From the NCBI GenBank assembly GCA_016708905.1, contig JADJEV010000001.1, forward strand, positions 700,737 to 764,736: DNA of 64,000 bases, written 5' to 3'. This document shows positions 48,413 through 58,914 of the stretch, piece by piece (the first letter of the stretch is position 1; the number at the start of each line of letters is the position of its first letter). This DNA comes from Candidatus Methylophosphatis roskildensis. Lineage in GTDB: Bacteria; Pseudomonadota; Gammaproteobacteria; Burkholderiales; Rhodocyclaceae. The notes beneath the pieces were generated by a model. It was not told the origin of the DNA and made no database searches. It was given only the letters and a program-made list of their open reading frames with translations. Position numbers and translations under genes: made by a program.

Positions 48413-49713
48413 GCGAGGCTGCCCAAGCGCCGCGCGAAACCATCTGGCAGGCGCTGGCCAACCGGCGCATGCTGATCTGCGTGTTCGTCGGCTTCTCCTC
48501 GGGCCTGCCGCTCTACCTGCTGCTCAACCTCGTACCGGCCTGGCTCAAGACCGAGGGCATCAGCCTCAAGGCGATCGGCCTGTTCGCGCTGATCCAGTTT
48601 CCCTACACCTGGAAGTTTCTCTGGTCGCCGCTGCTCGATCGCTATGCGATTCCGTTCTTCGGCCGCCGCCGCGGCTGGATGCTGGCCACGCAGTTGCCGC
48701 TGCTGGCGGCGATCGCCTGGCTCGGTCAGCTCTCGCCGTCCCAGCATCTTTCCTGGGTGGTCTACGGCGCGATGGCGGTGGCGTTCCTGTCTGCCACACA
48801 GGACATCGTGCTCGACGCCTACCGCCGCGAGCTGTTGCGCGAGGAAGAACTCGGGCTCGGTAACGCGGTGTACGTCAACGCCTATCGCATCGCCGGCCTG
48901 GTGCCCGGCTCGCTTTCGCTGATTCTGGCCGACCACGTGCCGTGGTCGCTGGTGTTCCTGGTCACCGCGCTGTTCATGTTGCCGGGGCTCGCGATGACCC
49001 TGGTGATCAGCGAGCCGCTATCGGCGATCGCCGCGCCACGCCCTGCGCGAAGCGGTGGTCGAGCCCTTCCACGAGTTCATCAACCGTTCCGGCTGGCGCA
49101 TGGCGGCCCTCGTTCTGGCGTTCATCTTTCTCTACAAGCTCGGCGATTCGATGTGCACGGCGCTGGCCACACCGTTCTATCTCGAGATGGGCTATGCCAA
49201 ATCGGACATCGGCATCATCGCAAAGAATGCCGGACTGTGGCCGGCCGTGATCGGTGCCCTGCTCGGCGGCATGTGGATGGTCAGACTCGGCATCAATGCG
49301 CGCTGTGGTTGTTCGGCGTGGTGCAACTGGTGTCGATCTTCGGCTTCGCCTGGCTGGCCTGGCGGGGGCCGGCCGCGCCGGATGCCGACCGCCTGATCGT
49401 GCTGGCGGTGGTAATAGGCTTCGAGGCACTCAAAGTGGGCCTGGGCACCGCGGCATTCGTCGCCTACATCGCGCGCGCCACCAACCCCGCTTACACCGCC
49501 ACGCAGTTCGCGCTATTCACCAGCCTCGCCGCCGTGCCGCGCACCTTCGTCAACGCCACCACCGGCTGGCTGGTCGAATCGCTCGGCTGGCTCAGTTTCT
49601 TCCTGCTCTGCGCGGCGCTCGCCGTGCCGGGCATGCTGCTACTGCTCAAGGTTGCACCGTGGGGTGACGGTCCGTCGAGCGCCACGGGCGGCACCTCTGG
49701 AGGCCGCCCCTAG
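48409..49713 (+). CDS. ampG: AmpG-like muropeptide permease, MFS (two shifts)
   Basis: An inner-membrane major-facilitator protein, ~435 residues, importing anhydromuropeptides for cell-wall recycling and beta-lactamase signalling. Family blocks: LICVFVGFSSGLPLYLLLNL, PYTWKFLWSPLLDRYAIPFF, GRRRGWMLATQLPLL, SATQDIVLDAYRRELLREEE, and AYIARATNPAYTATQFALFT. The frame shifts at ~49030 (joining to REAVVEPFHEFINRSGWRM) and returns at ~49298 (LWLFGVVQLVSIFGF). The start is unclear: a CTG at 48409 overlapping the metW stop or ATG 48469. Its last ~265 bases recur at 57800-58064. Confidence 0.87.
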   Translation: MSEAAQAPRETIWQALANRRMLICVFVGFSSGLPLYLLLNLVPAWLKTEGISLKAIGLFALIQFPYTWKFLWSPLLDRYAIPFFGRRRGWMLATQLPLLAAIAWLGQLSPSQHLSWVVYGAMAVAFLSATQDIVLDAYRRELLREEELGLGNAVYVNAYRIAGLVPGSLSLILADHVPWSLVFLVTALFMLPGLAMTLVISEPLSAIAAPRPARSGGRALPRVHQPFRLAHGGPRSGVHLSLQARRFDVHGAGHTVLSRDGLCQIGHRHHRKECRTVAGRDRCPARRHVDGQTRHQCALWLFGVVQLVSIFGFAWLAWRGPAAPDADRLIVLAVVIGFEALKVGLGTAAFVAYIARATNPAYTATQFALFTSLAAVPRTFVNATTGWLVESLGWLSFFLLCAALAVPGMLLLLKVAPWGDGPSSATGGTSGGRP

Positions 49714-49850
49714 CGGTCGTTCCACGGCATACTGGCCTGGAAGCCGCACCAACTGGCGCTATCGGGCATGCCATCCTGCAGAGCGTTATTCCATGCGGCT
49801 CTCAGGCATGCCACCGCCAGAGCGCCATTCCATGCGGCTCTCGGGCCGGT
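49451..49850 (+). repeat. Direct repeat (ampG 3' end plus downstream repeats), left copy
   Basis: About 400 bases from GTCGCCTACATCGCGCGCGC through the ampG stop and two REP-like units. They match 57800-58203 with roughly 88-90% identity by eye. The two copies bracket ~8 kb of degraded genes. Confidence 0.85.
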
Positions 49851-50284
49851 GTGCTTCTCCCGCTTTGCGATCGCCTCGGCCGATGCGCTCGGCAAAATAG
49901 ACACCGAATCGGCCACCGCTGCAGCCGGCCTCTCAGCTTTCGGTCTTTCGGCCTCCACCGGCGCCCACGCAGCTACCGCCGAGCACAGCGGCGAGTTCGA
50001 CGCCAGCACCCCGAAGGTGGAGTGACGATGCCGGCGTGATGGTGGGATCAACACCGCCAGACGACCGAGCAGTTCGGAGCGGCGTGATCCGAGGCGCCCA
50101 TCGCCAGCGCCGCTTCGAATAGGAAGAAATTTGAAGTAGGCCCCTTTGGTCTGAAGTTCTCCCCAGAGAACGCAGGCGAATACGTCGATTCGGGAGACAA
50201 CTCGACGGTTGTGGTGGCGATTGTCGCGCGAAATGTAGCCAGGCGGTGGGTTGCATTATTGCGTTTGACCGTAGAGCATGGGCC
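49714..50284. other. Non-coding stretch after ampG
   Basis: Holds two REP-like units in tandem (49765-49850: GAGCGTTATTCCATGCGGCT and GAGCGCCATTCCATGCGGCT). After the end of the repeat the sequence up to the transposase remnant has no convincing gene. Inverted terminal repeats of the following IS remnant could not be placed. Confidence 0.5.
49765..49850. repeat. Dispersed REP-like palindromic repeat, copy 3 (two units)
   Basis: Two tandem units about 36 bases apart, each with CATGCCA...GCCATTCCATGCGGCTCTC. The same pair, more diverged, lies at 58115-58200 in the duplicated segment. Confidence 0.65.
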
Positions 50285-51959
50285 ATGCACATGAGTGTTG
50301 TTCGAACCGGGGTTCGCGCCCCGCTTACCTGCTGCGGGAGTCCCTGCCGCAAGGGGCCAAGGTGCGCAAGCGCACCTGGCCAATCTCTCGGCCTGAGCGA
50401 GGAACAGATCAGCGGCATTCGTGCGGTGTTGCGGGGCGAACCGCTGTGGCCGGTGGAGGAGTTTTCGAGGTGGTGGGCTCGGTGCCCACGGCCACGTGCG
50501 GGCTGAAGGGTAGCCATGCAGCGCTTGGGCTTGCGCAACTGCTCGCAGCAGTGCGCGCGCCCAGCCTGAGCGCGCGAGCGCGGTGCGCGCCCTGGGTGGC
50601 AGCACGGCTGCTGGCCCTCCCCGACCTGCCCCCGCGGCTCGGCACGACGCAGCCGCCGAGGACTTCGGCGTGAGTCAGGCCGATGAACGACCTGGCGCGG
50701 CGATGGACTGGTTTGCTGGCACGCCGGGCCACGATCGGGAGTAGAAGGCTTTCCGCCCGTCACCTGAGCGAAGGCACTGGCGCTCTACGATCTGTCGTCG
50801 AGGCCTCGAGGGCCGTTGCTGGGCAGCTGATAAGCTCGGCTCGCCGACGACGGCAAGCGCGGCAAGCTCCAGGTCAATTTCGGGCTGCTCACCGAGCGGC
50901 CTGGTGTCGTGGCGGTGTCGGTGTATGAGGGCAACGTCGCCGACGCAGCCCGCTCACGCCCCAGGTGCTGCGCTGAAGCAGGACTCCCGGCCTGGATCAG
51001 GTGGTGCGGTGGGCGATCGGGGGCATGATCGGGCAGACGGCGGTCAGGACCCCGCGCCACCTACCGGGGCTGGGCTGGATCACGGCATTGAAGAGCAGCC
51101 AGATTCGCGCGCTGGTGCAGGGCGAGGAGCAGTGCAGTTGGGGCTGTTCGACGAGCGTAACCTGTTCGAACTCTACCCCGGATTACCCGGGCGAGCGTCT
51201 GGTGGCCTGTCGCAACCCGCAGTTGGGGCGGGCGCGGCCACTAACGCACGGCATTGATCGAGGCCACGCGCAGCGAACCCGATCGGGTGCGGGCGATGGT
51301 CGAGCGCGGCAGCCTTTCGGGACAGGACAAGATCGGCCTGCGGGTGGGCAAGGTGCTGAACAAGTACAAGGTCGCCAAGCACTTCGGCTGACGATCGAAG
51401 CGCGCCGCTTCGACACGCGTACGCGAGGAATCGGTGGCGATGGAGGCGGCCTGGGCGGACTGTATGTCATTCGCACCGCGCTTGCCCCTGAGCGTATGGA
51501 CGCCGCCCAAGTGGTGCGCGGCTCAAGCGGCTCACCGAGGTGGAGCGGGCGTTTCGTTCGCTCAAGACGGTGGATCTGCAGATCCGCCCCATCCACCACC
51601 GGCTGGAGACACGGGTACGCGCCCACATCTTCCTGGCATGCTCGCCTACTATGTTGAGTGGCACCTGCGCGGCTTGGCGCGAGCTGCTCTTTGCCGATGA
51701 GACTCGCGATGCAAAGGACATGAATGATCCGGTCGCCCCGGCCCGGCGCTCAACGGCTGCGCTACGCAAAGCCGCCACCCATCGCTTGGACAACGGCGTG
51801 CCAGCGCATAGCTTCCGCACCTCATCGAGGAACTCGCCAGTATCGTGCGTAACACGTGTCGCACCGCGCCAGCGACCCGCCAACGCCGAGCTTCAGATCG
51901 TAACGACCCCAACCCGACACAGCAGCGCGCCTGAACTGCTCAACGCGATCTCCGTGTAG
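50285..51959 (+). pseudogene. Decayed IS1634-like transposase, copy 1
   Basis: Pieces in all three frames of one DDE transposase: start MHMSVVRT and the downstream RKRT-ANLSALSEEQI block, EPLWPVEEFFEVVGSVPHGH, ALYDLSS, VAVGDRGMIGQTAV, WITALKSSQIRALVQGE, LFDERNLFELYPDYPGERLV, KIGLRVGKVLNKYKVAKHFG, GLYVIRTALAPERMDAAQVV, then RLTEVERAFRSLKTVDLQIR and HHRLETRVRAHIFLCMLAYY, ending TAG near 51959. At least eight shifts. This subfamily differs from the intact element at 16252 but resembles the copy at 62215. It lies inside the segment bracketed by the ampG duplication. Confidence 0.75.
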
Positions 51960-52244
51960 CCAGCCGCACGACACCCAGAACTCAGCTACCACTCAGATTT
52001 ATAAGGACAAACCTGCACGGCGTAGGGGGGAACGTCAGTTTAGTCTCCCTTTTAGTCTTAAGGCAATGCATCGCTGATCGCTTGATCCTGATGGGTGGCT
52101 GGCGCGATTCGTTCGCAGCCATACTTTGAAGAAGCGGGGCGCGATCGGCGATTGCGGAGGCGTAGCGACAGAGTTCAAAACCGGCGGCTGGCGCCGCCGT
52201 GGGAACCGCCTTGCCCACTTGACACGGGCCGATCAATGGATGGG

Positions 52245-52450
52245 CCCTTTCGTGACCCCTCTTTCGACTTCGGCCCTTTTGCTGTACAACCGGAGCGGCG
52301 CGGACAGGGCATCGGGCGGCGCCTCGTCGCCGCGTGCGAAGCGCGGGCGGATGTGGCGAAGTTACGCGGACTCCATCTGCTGACTACCACCGCCAGGCAC
52401 TTCTTCGGCGCCCTGGCTACGACGGATCGGAGCACTGGGGCTGCCGGAGT
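52245..52450 (+). pseudogene. GNAT acetyltransferase remnant
   Basis: One readable stretch, FAVQPERRGQGIGRRLVAAC followed by EARADVAKLRGLHLLTTTAR and HFFGAL, carries the acetyl-CoA loop RRGQGIG of GNAT enzymes and the LHLLTTTA...FF-ALGY pattern seen in ArsN2-like acetyltransferases. Sequence before (from ~52130) and after it is out of frame. Too damaged to assign a substrate. Confidence 0.45.
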
Positions 52451-52549
52451 CGATCCAGAGACCGAGGAACCTGCGTCCTTGCCCCAGGACCGCCGTGGCG
52501 ATGATGAAGCGGCTGCGCTGGCCGGCCCGGGGACTGTGCTTTCCTGAGG

Positions 52550-54057
52550 TTGATCTCCAGGCCCCAAGCCGCTTCCTGGAACGCCTCCTGGCGTTTGGAC
52601 TTGACCGCCGGCAGCGTCGATGACGAGCAACGCCAAGGCCGCCCAGCAGCAGCCGAGCGAGAGGGCGGCGTGTGAGCGAACGTGGTCGGATCGCCGCGGG
52701 GGACAACAGCATCGCCCGCCGCAGGTTCTCCTCCATCATCGGGCCGAGGATGAACCGAGGATCGCGATGCGGGGCTCGCAGCGCAACTTGTAGAAGAGAT
52801 AACCCAGCGCGCCGAAGCGACGGTCATGGGCACGTCGAAGGTCGCTGTTGCTGCGAGTCAATACGCCGATACAGCAGAACCCGAGCGCCGGATAGCGCAG
52901 CCGGTACGGCACCTTCCAGCTACTCAACCAGCCCGATCAGCGGCGGGTTCAGGATCACCAGCATCAGGGTTGCCGATCCACACCATGCACCAGGCCCCAG
53001 AAAAGCGTCGGGTTGCTCGTCATCACCTGCGGGCCGGGCTGGATGTTGGTGGATCGTCATCGCGCCGATCATCAAGGCCATCACCGCGTTGGATGGGATG
53101 CCGAGCGTCAGCATCGGGAATGACGGTCTGCGCCAAGTTGTTGGCCGACTCTGGGCCGGCCTACGCCGCGGATGTTGCCATTGCCGAACGGCGGATCGGC
53201 ATTCGGACCGGCGAGTTTCTTTCGACCGCGTAGGCCGCGAAGGCCGCGAGCAGACGCGCCGCCGCCCCTGGCAGGGATGCCGAGAATCGAACCCAGCAAC
53301 GTGCCGCGCACCACGCCGGGGCCGCGTCCGTCCTACTCCTTGACGTTCGGCTGACCGAACCGACCGCTGGTTAATTCCTCGCGGTGGCCTTTCTTTTCCA
53401 CGTTGGCGATGATCTCGGCAAAGCCAAACACACCCATCGCCACCGCGACAAGCCGATGCCGTCTGGTCGTCCCGGAATATCAAGCTGAAGGCGCCACGCC
53501 CGGTTCACGTCGGTACCGACGAGCCGAGCAGCAGACCGAGCACTATCATCCGATCTTGCCTACGAGCGAACCCAACGCGAGCACGACCGCGCCGATCAGG
53601 CCCAGCACCATTAGCGAAAAAGTATTCCGGGACCGAACTTAAATGCGAGTTCGGTAAGCGGCAGGCGAAACGCCGCGATCCAGAACCGTTGCGGAAGGTT
53701 CCGGGAACGAATGCCCGATCGCCGCCGTGCCGAGCGCCGCCCCGCGCGACCCTGGCGTGCCAACTGGTAGCGTCGAGACAGGTCCGCGACGGAAGACGAT
53801 CCACCGGGCAGATTGACCAGAATCGCCGTCGTCGAGCCGCCGTATTGCGCACCGTAGTAGATGCCGGCCAGCATGATCAGCGCCGAGGTTGGTTCCAGCG
53901 CGTAGGTCGTCGGCGGCAGCATCGCGAGGTCGCGACCGGGCCGATTCCGGGCAACACGCCGATTAGCGTGCCGATCAGGCAGCCGGCAAACGCATAGAAG
54001 AGGTTCTGCAGCGTCAGCGCGGTGTCAACCGATCGCCAGATTGCTCAACAGTTCCAC
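52550..54057 (-). pseudogene. Tripartite tricarboxylate transporter TctA, frame-broken
   Basis: Large membrane subunit of a Bug-type tricarboxylate transporter, read in pieces on the minus strand. GTG ~54057 with VELLSNLAIG, then LQNLFYAFAGCLIGTLIGV and LPGIGP; LPTTYALEPTSALIMLAGIY and YGAQYGGSTTAILVNLPG; ELAFKFGP; MLTLGIPSNAVMALMIGAMT; NPTLFWGLV and LMVILNPPLIGL; finally GPMMEENLRRAMLLSRGDPT and LPAVKSKRQEAFQE. Ten or more shifts occur, far denser than in the core genes. Order lysR-tctB-tctA on this strand with tctC divergent fits a tct locus. Confidence 0.75.
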
Positions 54058-54079
54058 TGCCGTCTCCGTTGGGTCCGTC

Positions 54080-54539
54080 TAAATTTGGTTCTTCGAGGAA
54101 CGCCGGCAGTACCGGGATCGTGAGCTTCAGGCCCATGATGAACACGACGTACGTGATCGGCCATCACGATCGACAGGATGATCAAGCCTTAGTTCCAGCG
54201 GAATTCGTGGCTCGCAGCTGGAGATCACGACAAGCGCAAACATGGATCCAGGACACCCGCCCAGCGCAGGATCACCGCATAGAGGACCACCGCGCTGACG
54301 CACCATGCCAGCTCAGGCGAAATGGAACTTCTCGACCTTGCCCGCCTTTCCCTGCGCGCCCGAGCCGCTCAAGGCCGCCAGCACGCCGACAAAGGCGAGC
54401 AACAGCCAGGCTCGGACCGGAACGCCGGCCCCATGCGCTGTGCCTGACCGGGGTCATAGCGGGTGCAACACCGGCGGCCAAGCAGCCCACGCGATGAACA
54501 TCCGCCCGAAGTCGCTTTCGTTTCGATCTTCGCTTCATC
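54080..54539 (-). pseudogene. Tripartite tricarboxylate transporter TctB, frame-broken
   Basis: Small membrane subunit recognised by position between the lysR and tctA genes and by fragments: a start near ATG 54539, AQRMGP followed by a hydrophobic stretch, VEKFHFAWLAMVCASVVLYA and VILRWAGVLDP, then LIILSIVMAD near the end. Several shifts; the 3' boundary is approximate. Alone it would not be identifiable with confidence. Confidence 0.5.
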
Positions 54540-54692
54540 TCCTCAAGGTGGCGGCGCGGGCAAGGCACTCCCTGGGACGTCTCCGTGCGAGCGCGTGACC
54601 ACGTACTGCAGTCCGGAACGACCAGACGGGAAGCGGGGTCACGGCTTCCCAGCTACTGGTCGCCTGCTGAGTGAGTCCCGCTCCAAGATCCC

Positions 54693-55644
54693 CTAAGTCT
54701 TTGGTTCGGACGGCCGCGAAATTGGGAACACTTCGCGCACGTACTCCGCCAGCATTGCACAAAAGGCCGTGGCGTAGGACGGCATGTGGCGTCGCTTGTC
54801 CCAGAAGACGGGCCAGGGCTCGTGCAACGGTTTGCCCCTGAAGGTTACCCGAACGATGCGCAGCGGATACCGATCGATTCGCACCGCAGAGGGAACGACT
54901 GCTACACCGTGTCCCCTCTCGGCCATCGCCAGCAGCGTATGCGGTGTCCGGCTCTCGAAGACGATATTGGCCTCCGTGCCTGCCAGACGGCAGGTGGCGT
55001 TGAAGTTACGGCGGGATACGAAGCTGTTATCCAGCACGAGCAGCGGGTAGGCTGCGAGGCGGGCAATCTCGATTGCTCCGCTCTTGCCGAGTATCAGCGG
55101 CGCATGGTAAGCGGCGAGCAGTTCTACCACCTGTAGCGCGAGGCTCGCGAAACGCGGATCGCCGGGCCGAACCGCGCCAAGCAGATTCTGGCCAACGTGA
55201 ATCTCGCCGCGCTCGAGCATTCCGAGGGTGTCGGACCACGCAATTGCCTCGATCAACTTCACCTGCACGCTGGGGAAACGTTGCGCGTATCGGTGCAGGA
55301 AATCGGACATAGCGGCTTCGATGAATTGAGGGGAGGCCGCCACCTTCAGCGTGCCCGTGTCGCCGCGCCGGAGCAGTTGCGCGCGCTCGACGACCGCGCT
55401 GGCGCAGCTCAACAGACCACGGCAGTCGCCAAGCAACTGCTCGCCTTCGCCAGTCAGCACGAGGCGGCGTCCGACACGATCGAAGAGCTTCAGACCGAGC
55501 TCCTGCTCGAGATTGCTGATCTGGCGGGACAGAGCAGGCTGAGCAATGCGCAGGCGCACTGCCGCCGGAGACAGTGCCCAGTTCGGCAACGGTGACGAAG
55601 GTTCGCGCGTGCCGCAGATCCACGTGGTTATGCCCGATCGACAT
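54693..55644 (-). CDS. LysR-type transcriptional regulator (one shift)
   Basis: About 317 residues. N-terminal winged helix-turn-helix: DLRHARTFVTVAELGTVS, then after a shift at ~55570 RIAQPALSRQISNLEQELG and LKLFDRVGRRLVLTGEGE. Effector domain: GTLKVAASPQFIEAAMSDFL, QNLLGAVRPGDPRFASLALQ, ARLAAYPLLVLDNSFVSR and MAERGHGVAVVPSAVRI. Located between tctB (same strand) and tctC (divergent), so it probably controls the tct genes in response to a carboxylate. One of the best preserved genes in the bracketed segment. Confidence 0.82.
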
Positions 55645-55752
55645 AAGTGACCAGAGGAATTATATATTGGACGGCTAAGCCGTGTTGCGCCACAGTTGCT
55701 GCGTGGATCCCGCTCCTGCGCGCGAGGAGCCAATGCGTGGCAAGGAAAGCCG

Positions 55753-56715
55753 ATGAAACCGATACTCTTGATGCTGCTATCTGCGCTCGGCCTCACCGTC
55801 GCGACATTCAAGGCCGAGGCAGAAACCGCCCACGAAACCGCTGAGGGCGATAGTACCGATCGCGGCGGGCAGCATGGCCGACATTGTGGCGCGTGTGGTG
55901 TTCGAACAACTGTCGACGCAACTCGGGCAGCCCATCATTGTGGAGAACCGTCCCGGCGCAGGGCAAACGATCGGCGTCAGCGTCGTCGCCAAGTCGGCCC
56001 CCGATGGCTATACCCTCCTCGTTAACTCGTCCGCGCACGCGATAAGCGCCGTAGCTTCATCTGAACCTGAACTACCATCCAGTGCGGGATTTTGCTGCAG
56101 TCATCCCGATCGGCGTCACGCCGAACGTCTTCGTCGTCCCGCCAGCCAAAGGATTCAAGACAGTTGGCGAGTTCGTCGCCGCAGCCAAGGCAAAGCCTGG
56201 CGCGATGAATTTCGCCTCAGCCGGTGTCGGACTGCGACTCATCTCAGCGCGGAACGATTCCGGTCGAGCGCGGGAGTCGAGCCGTGCATGTTCCGCTCAA
56301 GGCAGGGCGGAAATCATCACCGAGGTGATGACCGGACGGGTCGACTTTTCTTCGGGCCGGTCGGGGTCGTGGCGCCGCACGTACGGGAGGGCAAGCTCAC
56401 TGCGCTCGTGGTGAACGGCAAAGAACGCTCTTCCTTGCTGCCGGAGGTGCCTACCACGCTTGAGGCTGGCTTTGCCAATGCCGAGTATCCGTTCTGGTTG
56501 GGGATCTTTCTGCCGGCGAAGACGCCACGCGATATCGTCGACAGGCTTCACCGTGAGACGCTCAAAGCGCTGCAAGAGCCCAAGGTAAGGGACAAGCTGG
56601 CGAGACTGGGCATCGATCCAATGGTGATGACCCCGACCGAGTTCGAGCGCATCTCGAGAAGGAGATTGCCGTCAACGCAGCGCTTGTGGAAGCGATCGGA
56701 TTGCAGCCGCAGTGA
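55753..56715 (+). pseudogene. Bug-family (TctC) tricarboxylate-binding protein, frame-broken
   Basis: A periplasmic solute-binding protein of the Bug/TctC family. Signal peptide MKPILLMLLSALGLTVATF; then (other frames) MADIVARVVFEQLSTQLGQP, IIVENRPGAGQTIGVSVVAK, SAPDGYTLLVNSSAHAI, VIPIGVTPNVFVVPPAKGFK, EIITEVMTGRVDFF, GVVAPHVREGKLTALVVNG, LPEVPTTLEAGFANAEYPFW and the end VEAIGLQPQ at TGA 56715. About six shifts. It would deliver a tricarboxylate or similar acid to TctAB. Confidence 0.78.
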
Positions 56716-56764
56716 CGGGACGGCCCTGGCTGAGGGCGGCCGCTCGGTTAAGCGGCCGTACCCG

Positions 56765-57603
56765 ATGGGAGCCGTCGCCCAGTCCACATCAGACGACCGC
56801 ATGGTCATTTCATCGACATTCGCCGCCTCAGACGGGGACCGTTACGAGGTCCAGATGGGGCGGTGGAGCCGGCGCCTCGCGCCCCTGTTCATTGACTTCG
56901 CGGGGATCACGACAGCCGAGCGCGTGCTGGACGTCGGGTGCGGCACAGGAAATCTGAGTTTCAACCTAGCGCGAAACCCTGCAATCGGCAGCGTGCGTGG
57001 CATCGATCTTTCTCCCGCTTACGTCGAGCACGCTAAGCGAAGAAACCGCCACGCACGCATCGACTTCGAAGTCGGAGACGCTTGCAATCTGCCATTTCCG
57101 GGCGGCTGGTTCGACCACGCCTCTCGCTGCTAGTCCTGCAATTCATTCCGCAGCCCCACCTCCGGGTGCGTGGATGCGGCGTGTCACACGTCCCGGCGGA
57201 ACTGTCGCCGCGGCGACGTGGGACCGCGCGGAGGGCTCGTTTACTTTCGTCTGATCTTCGATACGGCAGCCATGCTCGATCGGTACGGGAATGAGGGCAG
57301 AGCGCGGGCGTACACCAGGCCCATGAGTCGCCCTGGGGATTTAGTGCGCGCTTGGCATGACGCTGGTCTGACAGATGTTGTGGACGGAATGCTGACGACC
57401 CGCATGGACTTCGCATCCTTCGCGGATTTCTGGGCACCCAGTGAAGGCAAGGATAGGCCGGTCGCGGACTACGTGGGGACTCTATGCGTGGAAGCCAGGA
57501 AAAGCTCCGAGATATGGTCGAACTGGCGTATCTGGATGGAGAGGTCGATGGTCCACGGTCCTACGCCGCAGTTGCCTGGGTCGTGAAAGGCAAAGTGCCA
57601 TAG
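56765..57603 (+). pseudogene. Class I SAM-dependent methyltransferase, frame-broken
   Basis: Start ATG 56765; YEVQMGRWSRRLAPLFIDFA is followed by the SAM-binding motif AERVLDVGCGTGNLSFNLAR, GIDLSPAYVEHAKRR and IDFEVGDACNLPF. The frame changes at ~57115 (FPGGWFDHA then SLLVLQFIPQPHL), at ~57185 and at ~57495; the end LRDMVELAYLDGEVDGPRSY leads to KGKVP and TAG at 57603. Similar to the methyltransferase-11 group of unknown substrate. About 275 residues if repaired. Confidence 0.72.
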
Positions 57604-57799
57604 GGGTGGATCGCCTGCGGATGGTGCAGGATCCGAATCTGTTCACCGCGGGATCCTCGTCGTGTCGCGGAAGATAGGAAATCCAATGCGCCTTGCGCAA
57701 GTATTTCGGGCCCTGGCAGTCGTTGTTCGGCAATGGCATGCCACCGGTGCGTGGAGATCCTGCCAGAATCGCAACGAGTGCCGGGCCATGGCTCAGCGG

Positions 57800-58064
57800 G
57801 GCGTCCTTCGTCGTCTACATCGCGCGCGCCACCAACCCCCGCTTACACCGCCACGCAGTTCGCGCTATTCACCAGCTTCGCCGCCGTGCCGCGCACCTTC
57901 GTCAACGCCACCACCGGCTGGCTGGTCGAATCGCTCGGCTGGCTGAACTTTTCTGGCTCTGCGCGGCGCTCGCCGTGCCCGGCATGCTGCTATTGCTCAA
58001 GGTCGCACCATGGGGCGATGGTCCGCCAAGCCCCACGGGCGGCACCTCTGGAGCCCGCCCGTAG
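57800..58064 (+). pseudogene. Duplicated 3' end of ampG
   Basis: Second copy of the last ~265 bases of ampG: VYIARATNP, then (one base inserted in a C-run) AYTATQFALFTSFAAVPRTF, VNATTGWLVESLGWLN and the end TGGTSGARP, TAG at 58064. No 5' part is present. Upstream sequence to 57604 has no recognisable gene. Downstream REP-like units are duplicated too (58115-58200). Confidence 0.88.
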
Positions 58065-58114
58065 CGGTCGTTTCACGGCATATAAGCCTGGAAGCCGCGC
58101 CAGTAGGCGCGTTC

Positions 58115-58200
58115 TGGCATGCCATCCTGCAGATCGCCATTCCAAGAGGATCCCAGGCATGCCATCGGCCAGAGCGCCATTCCATGGGGCTCTCAGGCCG
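58115..58200. repeat. Dispersed REP-like palindromic repeat, copy 4 (two units)
   Basis: Two units: ATCGCCATTCCAAGAGGATC (diverged) and GAGCGCCATTCCATGGGGCT, each preceded by GGCATGCCATC. Corresponds to copy 3 through the larger duplication. Confidence 0.6.
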
Positions 58201-58209
58201 GGGCATGTC

Positions 58210-58694
58210 TCAGCCCCGATATTCGTTGCGCTGGCCGGTGCTGATCACCTTGCCGTCATTGTTCAGGGTGACATCGAAGAACATCTCGCGCGGGAACACG
58301 TCGTCATAGGCCCACGACCACACGTCCTCGGGTTTCAGCGGCAGGCGCATGGTGTTGGTCGGCTTGCCCAGCAGGCGGCGCAACCCGTCCTCGCCCATGC
58401 CCGTCGTGACCTTGGCGAAATTCTCCTCGCTGACCACCTGGGTGAACTCGCGCAGGATGTTGTCGGCGCCGACCGTTGCCATATAGTTCCTCTTGCCGGC
58501 CGGCATGCGGGTGAATTCCCAGGTCGTGCTGCCGTCGGCGTTCTTCCATTCCATCGATGGCGTGCCCATTGCCTCGCGTACGTCGAACCCGGTCGACATA
58601 CGCCGGGTTTGAGCCGCAACTGCAGATCGGGTCGATCGGTGCAGCCGCCAAGCAGTGTGGCCAGGACGGCGAATAGGGCGGTGAACGTGCGCAT
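58210..58694 (-). CDS. SmpA/OmlA (BamE-like) lipoprotein (one shift)
   Basis: About 160 residues. Lipoprotein signal MRTFTALFAVLATLLGGCTD (lipobox LGGC), then LQLRLKPG and, after a one-base shift at ~58596, STGFDVREAMGTPSMEWKN, two BamE-type repeats: GSTTWEFTRMPAGKRNYMAT, then EENFAKVTTGMGEDGLRRLL and GKPTNTMRLPLKPEDVWSWA. The second repeat has the SmpA/OmlA signature (V..GM....V...LG.P). An envelope lipoprotein, possibly stabilising outer-membrane assembly, but probably not BamE itself because of its two repeats. It converges with the duplicated ampG end. Confidence 0.75.
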
Positions 58695-58914
58695 CGGTTT
58701 CTCCCAGGTTGAGGGCTAGAATCGGAGCATCCGACTTACGTCAGGGTGGCGACGTGAAGCACTCTATGCCCGAGAAGATTTGCCGGCTGATGCCGAAAAC
58801 GCCGAACACCGTGGCGGCCGACGGCCCCGGTTTTGCCAACCGAACCGCATTCTATCGCCCATCCGCGCAGCGCGGTCGCCGTCGGTTGTCCGTCGCACAA
58901 GACGCCCGCGTCCG

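Larger units (their letters stand above)
57800..58203 (+). repeat. Direct repeat (ampG 3' end plus downstream repeats), right copy
   Basis: Right-hand partner of 49451-49850, same orientation. After its end the sequence enters a core-like lipoprotein gene, as expected if everything between the copies was inserted or amplified. Confidence 0.85.

Noticed and set aside
57604..57799. Short frame between the methyltransferase and the ampG duplicate
   Set aside because: Lacks recognisable features and ends inside the duplicated segment; probably a junction remnant.
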